From an uncultured Mediterraneibacter sp. (lineage in GTDB: Bacteria > Bacillota > Clostridia > Lachnospirales > Lachnospiraceae), in NCBI GenBank assembly GCA_944384505.1, contig CALWTQ010000013.1:1-63166 (forward strand): 63,166 nt of DNA, read 5' to 3'. The translations under genes were made by a program, and so were the position numbers. The notes beneath the pieces are model-generated. The model was not told where the DNA came from, did no database searches, and saw nothing but the letters and a program-made list of their open reading frames with translations. Below are positions 53,565-63,040 of this stretch, in pieces; within the stretch, counting starts at the first letter, position 1, and each line of letters starts with the position of its first letter.

Positions 53565-54481
53565 TAGAGATCCTTCCGGTACTCTGTCGGACTTACTCCC
53601 ATCATCCGGCGGAACGTCTCTGCGTAATAGCTTCCGCTGCCAAAACCGCAGGACAGTGCGATTTCTGTAACAGGTGCATCTGTATTTCTCAGCATTTCCA
53701 TGCTTTTGCCCAGACGGTACCGGTTCAGATACTCGTTGGGAGACTGGGAAAAATATCTTGCAAACAGCTTGCAGCATTTGCTCTGTCCAACGGCCCCAGA
53801 GGCAGCAATTTCTGCAAGCGTTATTTTTTGTCTATAGTTTTTCTGGATAAAGCCCACCATATTTTTCACGATCAGAAGATCCTGGCCGGGACGGGCCGGT
53901 TTTTCAGTCTCGCCGGGCGCGTGTTCGGTTAAGAGGGACCAGACCAGAGCAAGGGAAGATAACGCCCGCATAGGGATTGTGGGCAGCTCCCTGTACTGAT
54001 ACAGCCGGTAAAGTTCGGATATGATTTCATTCTGCCATGTTACTTCGGGACAGAGTTTCAGGAAAGGCATCCTGCTGTTCTGAATCAGAGGAGTGACAAA
54101 GTCACTCTCAAACGGAAATACGGAGCAGAGCAGCATAGGGTGAAGAATGATGCACAGGAAATCGCAGTCCTGTGCAGGAGTGTGATGCGGCGCAGCCGAA
54201 TTCTCCGCATCCTGAGAATCATCGGAAAATCCAAAGTGCATCTGCCCGGAATTTACAAAAAGCCCGTCCCCGGTTTTTAGTTCCGTGATCTCGCCGTTTA
54301 CATTATATTTCATCTGACCGGACAGAACGCAGATGAATTCGACGTCATTATGCCAGTGATTGAGTGCGCGGAAGTCCGGATAAAGAGATAGAAGACCCCG
54401 GCGCATATAGACCGGATAGTCCGGATTGTTGTACCGGATGCGTTCTGATCGATCATCATTTAACATCATCGAAGACATCAT
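53546..54481 (-). CDS. AraC family transcriptional regulator
   Basis: This 311-residue protein has an N-terminal cupin (NHWHNDVEFICVLSGQMKYNVNGE), with the Asp/Glu and His residues of a sugar-binding pocket. The C-terminal AraC double helix-turn-helix has ITLAEIAASGAVGQSKCCKLFARYF and APVTEIALSCGFGSGSYYAETFRRMMG. The last codons (YSYKVH and the TAA stop) lie inside the terminal repeat of the foldback element, so the natural C-terminus may have been replaced. The gene is divergent from the PHP phosphatase gene. Confidence 0.88.
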   Translation of the reverse strand: MMSSMMLNDDRSERIRYNNPDYPVYMRRGLLSLYPDFRALNHWHNDVEFICVLSGQMKYNVNGEITELKTGDGLFVNSGQMHFGFSDDSQDAENSAAPHHTPAQDCDFLCIILHPMLLCSVFPFESDFVTPLIQNSRMPFLKLCPEVTWQNEIISELYRLYQYRELPTIPMRALSSLALVWSLLTEHAPGETEKPARPGQDLLIVKNMVGFIQKNYRQKITLAEIAASGAVGQSKCCKLFARYFSQSPNEYLNRYRLGKSMEMLRNTDAPVTEIALSCGFGSGSYYAETFRRMMGVSPTEYRKDLYSYKVH

Positions 54482-54638
54482 ATCAGCCTGTCACCTCATT
54501 TCAACAAATTAAAAATGGAATAGCTACACTCATTTCGCAGGATTGTTATAATAATATGCAGATATTTGGTAGAAAAACTGCGAAACATACAGTAAAATTA
54601 TATTCTGAAAGAGATATAAAATCAAGGGAGGAAGAGGA

Positions 54639-55472
54639 ATGTTTGCAGACTATCATGTACATACAGAATTCAGTGACGACTCTGTCTACCCGATGGAAGA
54701 CGTGATAAGAGACGCGGTAAATATGGGGATAGACGAGATCTGTATCACTGACCATGTGGATTATGGAATAAAAGAGGACTGGGATTCGGGGGCGGAGATC
54801 CGCTATAGAGGAGGAGAACCGCTGGCAAATGTGGATTATCCCAGATATATGGAGAAGATTCACAGTCTTCGGAACGAGTACAGAGGCAGAATAAATATTA
54901 AAACGGGAATGGAATTCGGAGTTCAGACGCATACGATTCCATGCTTTGAAGCCCTTTTTGCGCGCTATGATTTTGACTTTATCATTCTGTCGGTTCATCA
55001 GGTTGAAAATAAGGAATTCTGGACGCAGGATTTCCAGAAAGGGCGAACCCAGGAAGAGTACAATAACAGGTATTATGATGAAATGCTCTCAGTGGTGAAG
55101 CAGTACAAGAATTATTCGGTCCTCGGACATATGGATCTGATCAAGCGGTACGATGAAGCAGGAATTTATCCTTTTGAGAAGGTAAGGCCGGTGATCGAAG
55201 AGATTCTGAAAATTGTGATAGCGGACGGAAAGGGAATTGAAATCAACACTTCCTCCCACAGATACGGACTGACTGACAGCATGCCGTCCCGTGATATTCT
55301 GAAATTATACCGCAGTCTTGGCGGCGAGATTGTCACAATCGGCAGCGACAGCCATAAGCCGGAGCACCTGGGAACTTATATCAAAGAAGCAGAAGAACTG
55401 TTAAAAGAGCTGGGATTTGAGGGATTCTGCACCTATGATAAAATGAAGCCCGTTTTTCATAAATTCCGATAG
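54639..55472 (+). CDS. PHP-domain histidinol-phosphatase-like protein (HisJ family)
   Basis: This 277-residue metal-dependent phosphoesterase has all four PHP metal-binding motifs: DYHVHTEFS (about 4-12), TDHVD, LGHMDL and GSDSHKP. It has the length of HisJ-type L-histidinol phosphate phosphatases, but no histidine biosynthesis genes lie nearby, so the substrate is uncertain. GGGAGG precedes the start. Confidence 0.88.
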   Translation: MFADYHVHTEFSDDSVYPMEDVIRDAVNMGIDEICITDHVDYGIKEDWDSGAEIRYRGGEPLANVDYPRYMEKIHSLRNEYRGRINIKTGMEFGVQTHTIPCFEALFARYDFDFIILSVHQVENKEFWTQDFQKGRTQEEYNNRYYDEMLSVVKQYKNYSVLGHMDLIKRYDEAGIYPFEKVRPVIEEILKIVIADGKGIEINTSSHRYGLTDSMPSRDILKLYRSLGGEIVTIGSDSHKPEHLGTYIKEAEELLKELGFEGFCTYDKMKPVFHKFR

Positions 55473-55594
55473 AATGACAGGGCAATAGAGAAATGCAGAT
55501 TCAGAAGGAAAACGCCGGATCTGGCAAAAAGATCTGACAGACAGCAGGGCAGTGTCAAATGAGTTATGAAAAAACAGAGGAAGGAGGAAACACC

Positions 55595-55753
55595 ATGAAA
55601 CAGGGGAAAAGAAACAGGGGAAAATTAAGAGATATGATCGTGCAGGCTGTTATGAATAATCTGATCTGGTGGATAGAATTCGATGAAAGCGAAATGTTTA
55701 GGGATATGTATAAAAATTATTATATAAAGCTGGATTCCGGGAGGAATAGATAA
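55595..55753 (+). CDS. Small hypothetical protein
   Basis: This 52-residue basic protein (MKQGKRNRGKL..., C-terminal ...YYIKLDSGRNR) has a strong AAGGAGG site 8 bases before its ATG. It lies between the PHP gene and a decayed AraC gene. I do not recognise the family. The start at 55559 in the same frame has no ribosome site. It may be real or the remnant of a larger gene. Confidence 0.4.
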   Translation: MKQGKRNRGKLRDMIVQAVMNNLIWWIEFDESEMFRDMYKNYYIKLDSGRNR

Positions 55754-55755
55754 GA

Positions 55756-56496
55756 TTGTGCTCATTTTCACAGATGCCCCGGACGGAGAATCTTTATCTG
55801 TATGTGGCAGCTGCCGGTTCCATGCGGCTCTATACTCCGTCCGGGATTATGGAGTATATGGAAGGTTAGTACAGTGAATAATAAATAACCGGCCATATCA
55901 CTTGCCTGATTTTTCATCTGCTACGTTGTCGTCAATCGACGATGCCACCGCATCGCCTCATTCCTCCGCCTTGCATATGAAGAAATCATTCTGCGTGATA
56001 TAGCCAGATATTTATTTTTCACTGTACTAGTATTCTATATCTGAGATCGACACCCCGCTTTCCGGGCATGTGCTGACATTTTTGGAGGCGGGAGATTATA
56101 TTTCATATGCTCCGCGGCTTCTGCGGCGGGCAGTTCCTGACCAGTGTGATCAATATCTCCCAGGCCGGGGAAATCTATGAGGTCAACAGCTGGATTAAGA
56201 AGAATTTCCGCAGTTCATTTACTGTGGAGGAGCTGGCGGAACAGAAGAATATGAGCGTCTCCCTGTTCCACCAGAAGTTCAAGAGCGCAGTTGGAATGGG
56301 ACCGCTGCAGTGCCAGAAGCGCCTGCGTCTCACTGAAGCAAGGCGACTGATGCTGGATGAGAACCGTAATGCAACAGAAGCGGCGCTTGAAGTGGGATAT
56401 GAGAGCACTTCACAGTTTACAAGGGATTACAGGAAGATGTTCGGGTCGTCACCTAAGGAGGACGTGATAAATCTTAAGCGCCAGATGGGAAAATGA
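55756..56496 (+). pseudogene. AraC-family regulator split by a MITE-like element
   Basis: The 5' part (frame from 55756) reads MPRTENLYLYVAAAGSMRLYTPSGIMEYMEG, typical of AraC_N cupin domains. After the inserted element the same domain continues with YSISEIDTPLSGHVLTFLEAGDYISY. A further change drops the middle of the cupin. The DNA-binding part (56107-56496) is open: FTVEELAEQKNMSVSLFHQKFK and ATEAALEVGYESTSQFTRDYRKMFG. It cannot make a full regulator. Such AraC_N regulators often control aldo/keto reductase or flavodoxin genes like those at 33-43 kb. Confidence 0.75.
55867..56029. mobile_element. 163-bp MITE-like element inside an AraC gene
   Basis: The ends form inverted repeats of about 35 bases (TAGTACAGTGAATAATAAAT at the left, its near-complement TTTATTTTTCACTGTACTA at the right, then ATATCAC/GTGATAT inside). 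TA occurs at both outer edges, as in Tc1/mariner-type targets. The inner region is itself palindromic (TGATTTTTCATCTGC/GCATATGAAGAAATCA). No coding capacity. The interrupted gene sequence resumes on the other side. Confidence 0.78.
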
Positions 56497-56660
56497 GACG
56501 TCCGGATGGAACCCGGCAGGACGGAAGGAGTACAGCATACCGAGGGAAAAACCGGCTGCCGGACTGCAGGATCAGGCAATTTTTTTGGAGAAACGGGCAA
56601 GCAGAGAGAAAAATTCACTGTTAAAATAATCATCAGAAAACAGAAATGGAGGGACTTCAG

Positions 56661-57071
56661 ATGATTTTAACAGATGAATTGTGTGACAAACTGTGTGCGG
56701 CTGCACGGGAAAAGAGCAGAGAAATTGGGATTGATATCAGTTTCGCAGTGTGCGATGAGAACGGTCTTCCAAGGGGATACCGGCGTTACGGCGAGGCGCT
56801 TGTCCTAAGCATTACACTTGTGCCTGGCAAGGCATATACTGCGGCTGTGACCCAGTGTAAGACAAAGGACGTGGCCGCGTGCGCCGCGGAAGGGGCCTCC
56901 CTTATGGCGATTCAGACGAATGACCCGAGGATCACCCTTGTAGCAGGCGGCTACCCTCTGTTCGCTGACGGAAAGATCGCCGGCGGCATCGGAGTGGGCG
57001 GCGGAACAGAGGAGCAGGACTGCGAGATCGCTGAGTATGTCGTATCTGTATTTGAGAAGGAAGTAAGCTGA
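56661..57071 (+). CDS. GlcG/HbpS family protein (DUF336)
   Basis: This 136-residue cytosolic protein has the GlcG-like pattern ISFAVCDENGLPRGYRRYG, GKAYTAAVTQCKTKDVA and the glycine-rich end GGYPLFADGKIAGGIGVGGGTEEQD. The ATG at 56661 is chosen because TGGAGGG lies 8 bases before it. Family members bind haem or small cofactors, or accompany diol-utilisation and glycolate operons. The function here is not established. Confidence 0.85.
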   Translation: MILTDELCDKLCAAAREKSREIGIDISFAVCDENGLPRGYRRYGEALVLSITLVPGKAYTAAVTQCKTKDVAACAAEGASLMAIQTNDPRITLVAGGYPLFADGKIAGGIGVGGGTEEQDCEIAEYVVSVFEKEVS

Positions 57072-57210
57072 ACTGCTGTTAATGGAGAGCGGTCTTCTGA
57101 AAAAGCGCTTGCAGAAGATACCTGTTAATGCTATGCTTTTTTGTAAATACTACTGATTATTGATGTTCAGCGGTACAAAGTGACCGCTTTATAGAAAGGG
57201 CTGGATATAA

Positions 57211-58407
57211 ATGGGGATTTACCTGAACAGTGAAAGCGCATATACTCTGTACAGGAGTGAAACGCAGAAGCCTTATTTTGTGGACAAATCACAGATGCTC
57301 ACAGAGCTTTTCCCGCTGGTTGAAGAGGGGGCAAATCATATCTGTATTACCCGCCCGCGTCGTTTCGGAAAAACAGTGACAGCGAATATGATAGCGGCCT
57401 TTTTTTCACAGGCAAGGGATGCTTCCGATATTTTTGACTCTCTTTCGATCAGCCGTGCCGGAGAATACAGAAAGCATCTGAACCATTATGCAGTGATCCA
57501 TATTTCTCTGAATGATATTTCAAGGCAGTGTACTTCCTATGAGGAATATATCACCAGGATAGAAGGACGTCTTGTGAAGGATCTGAAAAAAGCATATCCA
57601 AAGGCTGAATTTGAAGAAGGGGATTCCGCAGTTGATGCATTGCTTGAGATCTATGCAGAAAATCAAGAGGCCAGATTTATATTTATTCTTGATGAATGGG
57701 ATTTCCTGTTCCATCAGCCTTTTGTAACAGAGAATGAGAAGAGAGCATATTTGGGATTCCTGCGCAGTTTGTTAAAGGACCGCCCCTATGTACTGCTTGC
57801 CTATATGACGGGGATTCTTCCAATTGCAAAATATTCAAGCGGGTCAGAGCTGAATATGTTTTCTGAATACACAATGCTTACAGAAGAAAAGTTCAGCGAT
57901 GTTTTTGGATTTACGGATATGGAAGTGGATGAATTGTATGAGAGATTCATCAGAAATACAGAAAATGCACATGTTACCCGGGAGGGACTGAGATATTGGT
58001 ATAACGGTTATCATATATGTTCCGGGGAAAGGGTATATAATCCTCGCTCTGTGGTGTGTGCGCTGCGCAATAATAATCTGGGAAACTACTGGACGTCCGC
58101 AGGCCCTTATGATGAAATCTATTACTATATCGAAAATAATGTGGCAGCGGTAAGGGACGATCTGGCGCTTATGGTTTCAGGCATCCCTGTTCCTGCAAAA
58201 GTCCGGGAATATGCAGCGACTTCTATGAATTTGAAAACAAAGGACGAAATATTCTCATCTATGGTAGTATATGGTTTCTTAAGCTATGAGAACGGTAAGG
58301 TGTCGATCCCGAATAAAGAACTGATGGACCGCTTTGACGAGATGCTGCAGAGAGAGCCTTCGCTGGGATATGTATACCAGTTGTCGCAGAACGCCGCACC
58401 AATATAA
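57211..58407 (+). CDS. AAA-ATPase-like protein lacking the nuclease domain
   Basis: This 398-residue protein has the same ATPase domain family as the gene at 50436: YFVDKSQMLTEL, Walker [11 protein letters not shown] (about 50-59), Walker B FIFILDEWDFLF and the conserved WYNGYHI...YNPRSVV. It ends before the PD-(D/E)XK domain, about 170 residues short of its relative. A clean terminator follows. It may be a natural short form or an old truncation. Role unknown. Confidence 0.85.
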   Translation: MGIYLNSESAYTLYRSETQKPYFVDKSQMLTELFPLVEEGANHICITRPRRFGKTVTANMIAAFFSQARDASDIFDSLSISRAGEYRKHLNHYAVIHISLNDISRQCTSYEEYITRIEGRLVKDLKKAYPKAEFEEGDSAVDALLEIYAENQEARFIFILDEWDFLFHQPFVTENEKRAYLGFLRSLLKDRPYVLLAYMTGILPIAKYSSGSELNMFSEYTMLTEEKFSDVFGFTDMEVDELYERFIRNTENAHVTREGLRYWYNGYHICSGERVYNPRSVVCALRNNNLGNYWTSAGPYDEIYYYIENNVAAVRDDLALMVSGIPVPAKVREYAATSMNLKTKDEIFSSMVVYGFLSYENGKVSIPNKELMDRFDEMLQREPSLGYVYQLSQNAAPI

Positions 58408-58424
58408 AAACGGTGCGGCGTTTT
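58391..58424 (+). terminator. Terminator overlapping the ATPase stop codon
   Basis: ACGCCGCACC (58391-58400) pairs with GGTGCGGCGT (58412-58421), followed by TTTG. The stop codon lies in the loop. Confidence 0.85.
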
Positions 58425-58453
58425 GCTGCTTCGGACATGCTTTATTCCGCATC

Positions 58454-60705
58454 TTAGTCCACATTTCTGATTCTTTCCACAAGTGGAACTTTATTCTGTG
58501 TTTTTATGCATAAGACAGCGACCAGCAGTGGTACGAGTATCATACAAAGGCAGTAGAGAAGCGCCGGGATCACCGGGAAGCAATGCTGCTGATCACGGTG
58601 TTGATCAGGTTGAAGACGCCAAAAAGTATGAGAAAGATGGAGATCCCGTATATCTGGGTTTTATTCTGGGCGATCATTCCGAAGTCCTCGATTTTCTGTT
58701 CACGAAGCGTCCAGAGGGAGAGATCGCTGTAAGAGTCAGTAATACTTCTTATGGCGTTTTCTACTGCGTCTCCGTTTTCTTCGTAATTCTCGACAGTGAC
58801 ATAGAATGAATCGGCCGTGTTCATGTCACCCCACAGCTTTTTCATAGTCTGGTTTGTCATAAAAAATGTAGGACGGTCCACATCAGTATGGACATTCTCA
58901 GCGGATACTGCCGCGATCTCCAGTTCTGCGGTACGTTCTTTGCCGTCAAAATAGTTCAGCGTGATTTTTTCACCGGGGATAAAGCTGATCCCGTTGACAT
59001 TCTCACTAAAATCCTTATTCGTGATTAATATGGCGTCATGCTCCGCCATGTATTCATATGAGTTATTTCCTGCCGCGTCAAGCTGGAAATATTCCTCCGA
59101 CTCAGCAGTGAGAGGACAGAAGCTCTGCAGAAATGTGGTGCCCTGATATGCGATGCTTCCGGTGGCTGTGTGTTCCACGTGCACTTTTTTTACGTGAGGG
59201 ATGGCTTCAATCTCTTCTTTGAGCTCCCGGCTTAGATGACCGGTAAGCTGCATGTCAGTGATCCCGTATGCCTGCGGATTACTGTGGTCATACAGATAGG
59301 AAATATAGTATTCGCTGTCCCGGAATAAGTTCTACCTTGAATAGGCTTCGTCATCCCACGCGCTCATCCAGACAGCCGCGATCATGAACAGGATACCGCC
59401 AAATGACAGAGAGACGGCGGTAAAGCGCCATTTTCTGCGGCTGTCCCGGTTTGTCATTTCAGCCAGACGAAGAGGCGTCAGACTGCGCCGGGGATTAACA
59501 GGTGTTCTGTCTGAATGCTTTAAAGAAGCTTTTTTTCTGCAGCCCGTCCGGCGGTTCGAAGCGGAGCCCTGTCCGGAAAAGCTGCTTCTGGAAGCCTCGA
59601 TGGGCGATACCTTTGAGGCGATGGACGCGGGTTTTCCGATGGCGAGCTGTACAACGGCAACAGAGAAAATGCAGAATACAGCTCCAAGGAGAAAGTAGTT
59701 TTTCAGATCCCATCCGTCAGGGAGCAGAAGCCGGGAGAGGATTCCGCTGATCAGAAGACTGACCGGAACGGAAACAATGTTCAGCAGAAGCCCCTCTCTG
59801 CGAATCATCTTCTTTACCTGCCGCTGGGTCATGCCTATAGTGAGGAACTGCCCGATCTGCTGCACCCTTGATGTAACGGAGAGATAGAAAATGCTGTAAA
59901 TCACGATCCCGCAGGCAAGGGCGATGACAGTGGAGAGCACAAGGGTCACATAGAAGGAGACACCGCCATTCTGGAGGGACTCTTCAAATTTCCCGTTTAT
60001 ATTCACATCAGCCCGGTTGACGCCGCAGTCCAGCGCAATCTGATAAACAGCGGTTGTAAAGGTGGAGACAGGCATATCGGAAGCGTCTTTTAAGCGGACG
60101 AGCGCAGTATAGGGCAGATCCTTCATTTCCGGACTCTGATCAGCAAATGCCCTGGACACGCGAACCGGATGGGTCAGCATCGTGTAGTGGTCATCCGTAT
60201 ATCCGCAGATGATAAAATCCTCTGTTCTGCCGTTCAGACTGAGGGAGAGGGAGGCGCCGACGACAGCGTCTTTTCCGAGAGCATCCATAAACGCCTTATC
60301 AACGACGATCTCATTATATTCCTCAGGGACAGTGCCCTCTGAGACAATGTAGGTTTTAATGCCCTCTTTTATGCTGTCATAATAGACAAAACTGAAACGT
60401 ACTCCGTCTGTCTCAAACTCCGTCTCACAGGGCTTGTAAGGAACAGTCATTTCCGTTTTTTCATCGGCGGCGATTTCAGCAACCTGTTCCTCTGTCACAT
60501 TCATGTACATGACGTGCTGCATATTGTCGAGAGTTCTTTTTTCTGCCTCTTTTGTCCCGGTCAGATAGAGCGTGACAGTAAGCGCAAGGGTTGTGGCGAG
60601 GATGATGGAAAGCAGGGAAAAGATGCTTGCCAGAGGACGGGAGATGAGATTGTTTTTCGCAATGCGAAGGAGAATTTTCCCGTTATTATTTCTATCAAGT
60701 TTCAT
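58454..60705 (-). pseudogene. FtsX-type ABC transporter permease with nonsense mutation and deletion
   Basis: The N-terminal part has helices and a large extracellular loop (LLRIAKNNLISRPLASIFSLLSIILATTLAL, then SSIFYLSVTSRVQQIGQFLTIGMTQRQ). After AYSR an in-frame TAG (59334-59332) interrupts, and the same frame continues with NLFRDSEYYISYLYDHSNPQAYG to 58570. A third piece (ALLYCLCMILVPLLVAV, ending VPLVERIRNVD) is in another frame, with the region between missing. The ATG at 60705 follows AGGTGG. Partner of the ATPase upstream. Unlikely to function. Confidence 0.75.
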
Positions 60706-60707
60706 GA

Positions 60708-61382
60708 TTACCACCTGCTTTCTGCGATCCTGCCGTCTTCGATGCGGATCGTGCGGTCTGCAGCCTGGGCAATCTCATCATTGTGAGTGATCATTACAAT
60801 CGTCTGATGGAACTGCTTCCCTGTCGCTTTTAAAAGTCCGACTACTTCCTGGCTGGTATGGCTGTCAAGATTCCCGGTGGGCTCATCGGCAAGGATAATG
60901 GCGGGCTTTGCCGCAAGAGCGCGGGCAATGGCAACCCTCTGCTGCTGGCCTCCGGAGAGTTTATCCGGCTTTCGGCCGAGCTTATCAGACAGCCCCAGAG
61001 TATCTGTGATTTCGCGGAAATAGATCCGGTCCACCGTTCTGCCGTCCAGCTCCACGGGAAGCACGATATTATCGCAGACGGTGAGATTGGGAATAAGATT
61101 ATAATTCTGAAAGATAAATCCAATCTTTCTCCTGCGGAAGATGGCAAGTTCGTTTGGATCCATACTGCTTAATTCCTGTCCGTCTACGCAGACACTTCCG
61201 CTTGTCGGAGTATCCAGACCGCCCAGCATGTGGAGCAGAGTGCTCTTTCCAGAACCGGAGGTCCCTACGATGGCGGTAAAGCTGCCCTGCTCGATTTCAA
61301 GAGTGATTCCGTCAAGCGCTTTGACAAGTGACGGGCCAGCGCCGTAGTATTTGGTCAGGCCGTTTGTGCTTAAAATATTCAT
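60708..61382 (-). CDS. ABC exporter ATPase (MacB/BceA-like)
   Basis: This 224-residue ATPase has Walker [10 protein letters not shown] (40-48), Q-loop [13 protein letters not shown], signature LSGGQQQR, Walker [15 protein letters not shown] and switch MITHND. It is of the lipoprotein/antimicrobial-peptide exporter group that works with FtsX-type permeases, but the neighbouring permease is broken. It has its own promoter upstream, TTGATC (61498-61493) and TATAGT (61475-61470) with a 17-base spacer. Confidence 0.92.
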   Translation of the reverse strand: MNILSTNGLTKYYGAGPSLVKALDGITLEIEQGSFTAIVGTSGSGKSTLLHMLGGLDTPTSGSVCVDGQELSSMDPNELAIFRRRKIGFIFQNYNLIPNLTVCDNIVLPVELDGRTVDRIYFREITDTLGLSDKLGRKPDKLSGGQQQRVAIARALAAKPAIILADEPTGNLDSHTSQEVVGLLKATGKQFHQTIVMITHNDEIAQAADRTIRIEDGRIAESRW

Positions 61383-61469
61383 AGCTTGCTATCCTTTCTT
61401 TTCTCCGTTTAAGGAGAGGGAAATTTTAGAAACAGTTCAGCTGCCGGAAACGGCATGTGCTGAACATAT

Positions 61470-61498
61470 ACTATAAGTATAGAAAAGAAAAGGATCAA
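61470..61498 (-). promoter_or_regulatory. Promoter of the ABC exporter operon
   Basis: On the minus strand, TTGATC (61498-61493) and TATAGT (61475-61470) are 17 bases apart. It lies between the terminator of the two-component genes and the ATPase gene, where control by the neighbouring response regulator would be expected. Confidence 0.55.
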
Positions 61499-61509
61499 TC
61501 TGGTATCAG

Positions 61510-61542
61510 ACGGAAAAGAAAAAGTATCGGTTTCGATACTTT
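61510..61542 (-). terminator. Terminator after the histidine kinase gene
   Basis: AAAGTATCG (61521-61529) pairs with CGATACTTT (61534-61542). On the minus strand the stem is followed by TTCTTTTCC. Confidence 0.7.
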
Positions 61543-61602
61543 CCCAATAAAATGACGCCTGGGCCGCTGCAGAGCAGAACTTCCAGTGGTGTCCCGGTAA
61601 GA

Positions 61603-62490
61603 TTATTTCTTCAGATGAACGGAGAAACAGCTTCCTTTTCCCGGCTCGGAGCGGGAGGAAATAAAGCCGCCCTGCAGGACAATGATCTTTTTTGCAAGAT
61701 ACAGACCCAGGCCGAGCCCCTCTGCCCCGGATGCGTTCCGGCCGCGGCAGAAACGTTTGAATATCTGGTTGATTTCGTCCGGCTCAATTCCGCAACCTGT
61801 ATCTTTGACCTGTATCTCTGTGTACATTTCGCCGGGGACAACGCTGATTTGGATGAGGCCGTTTTCAGGAGTATATTTTACTGCGTTGTCCAGCAGGTTT
61901 TCAATCGCTTCAGCTGTCCATTTCGGATCGTGGGACACCTCAATTGTGGAGCGGCAGTCCACCCGGATCTCTATCTTTTTATTTTCCGCTTTCTGGAATA
62001 TATTATTTACGGCGATGGCGATGGTGTGAATCACTTTATTCTGCCCCGGATTCAGACGGATCATAGAAGTCTCCAGCCGCGAGGAGCGAATTAGTGCGTT
62101 CAGGAGGAAATCAAGCCGGTCCAGCTGATCTTTGACTGTGGAGCTGCCTGGAACCATCTGGCCGTCGAGCATCTCACAGTACATATGGATATTGAAAAGA
62201 GGCGTTTTGATCTGATGAGTGATCTCAGAGATCATTTCCTGAAGCTCCTGCTTTTCTTTTTCGTTTTCCGCAAGCCGGTATCTGACAATGTCTTCTACCT
62301 TTTCGAGCTCTGTGATCATCTTGAAGGTCAGCGTCTCTTCGTTTAAGCCTTCTCTTACAGGTTGCCCGTGCAGGATACGTTCTGTGCTCTGGCATACACT
62401 GTCTGAAAAAGCAGTGAATTTCCTGCGGAAATACAGCCAGATAAGGCAGCACAGACTGAGCTGTACAAGCAGTATAATTAAAATATTCAT
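61603..62490 (-). CDS. Sensor histidine kinase
   Basis: This 295-residue kinase has one N-terminal membrane helix (about 3-20). The phospho-acceptor His is at about 92 in SEITHQIKTPLFN, the N-box region is ENLLDNAVKYT, the G1 box DTGCGIEPDE and the G2 box GLGLGLYLAKK. It overlaps the response regulator gene by 4 bases (ATGA). It probably senses a membrane or drug signal and controls the ABC exporter next to it. Confidence 0.9.
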   Translation of the reverse strand: MNILIILLVQLSLCCLIWLYFRRKFTAFSDSVCQSTERILHGQPVREGLNEETLTFKMITELEKVEDIVRYRLAENEKEKQELQEMISEITHQIKTPLFNIHMYCEMLDGQMVPGSSTVKDQLDRLDFLLNALIRSSRLETSMIRLNPGQNKVIHTIAIAVNNIFQKAENKKIEIRVDCRSTIEVSHDPKWTAEAIENLLDNAVKYTPENGLIQISVVPGEMYTEIQVKDTGCGIEPDEINQIFKRFCRGRNASGAEGLGLGLYLAKKIIVLQGGFISSRSEPGKGSCFSVHLKK

Positions 62491-63040
62491 GAATACATCT
62501 CCTTATCTCCGATCCATTTATATCCCAGCCCGTAAATGGTTCTGATATATTCGCAGTGTTCATCGGCAATTTTATTTCTGAGGCGGCTGACATTCAGAGA
62601 AACTGTGTGTCCATTCACATAGTTTCCCCTGGAATCCCAGATGCGCTCCATAAGAAAATCTTTCGTCAGAAGCTTAGTACGGTTTTTGAGAAAAAGGGCA
62701 AGGAGATCAAACTCCGTCGGCGTAAGAGAGATGACCTCACCATTCTTCCTTACCGTATGATCGGTCATGCTGATATCCAGATTTCCGCAGTGAATGATTT
62801 CCAGATCCCGCGGATCGAAATATCGTTTTAGAATGGTCTTTACCTTCTCAATCACAACCCGGAGACTGAACGGCTTGGTGATATAGTCGTCCGCTCCAAT
62901 GCGAAGACCGGCGATAATTTCCTCTTCCAGATTGTGGCCGGTAATAAAAAGAAATGGAATGGAAGATCCGTCAGCAAGCTCCGTTGCAAAATCGAATCCA
63001 TTGCCGTCCGGCATGTTCACATCAAGAAGAATTGAAACGT
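62487..63040 (-). pseudogene. OmpR-family response regulator, 5' end replaced by a repeat element
   Basis: The C-terminal winged helix domain is complete (SLTPTEFDLLALFLKNRTKLLTKDFLMERIW, ending YIRTIYGLGYKWIGDKEMYS). The receiver domain begins only at SILLDVNMPDGNGFDF. The phospho-acceptor Asp is just retained, but the first half of the receiver (about 45 residues) is absent. Upstream of about 63034 the sequence is the foldback repeat, with a stop (TAG) in frame. Only a truncated protein from ATG 63020 could be made, which lacks the phosphorylation site. Confidence 0.78.

Noticed and set aside
53154-53670. Short plus-strand open frames within the foldback element.
   Set aside because: They are biased by the palindromic structure, have no ribosome site and are not kept in the other copies.
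59332-59334. Amber codon read as an amino acid.
   Set aside because: No pyrrolysine or suppressor system is visible, and the same gene carries another deletion, so a plain nonsense mutation is simpler.
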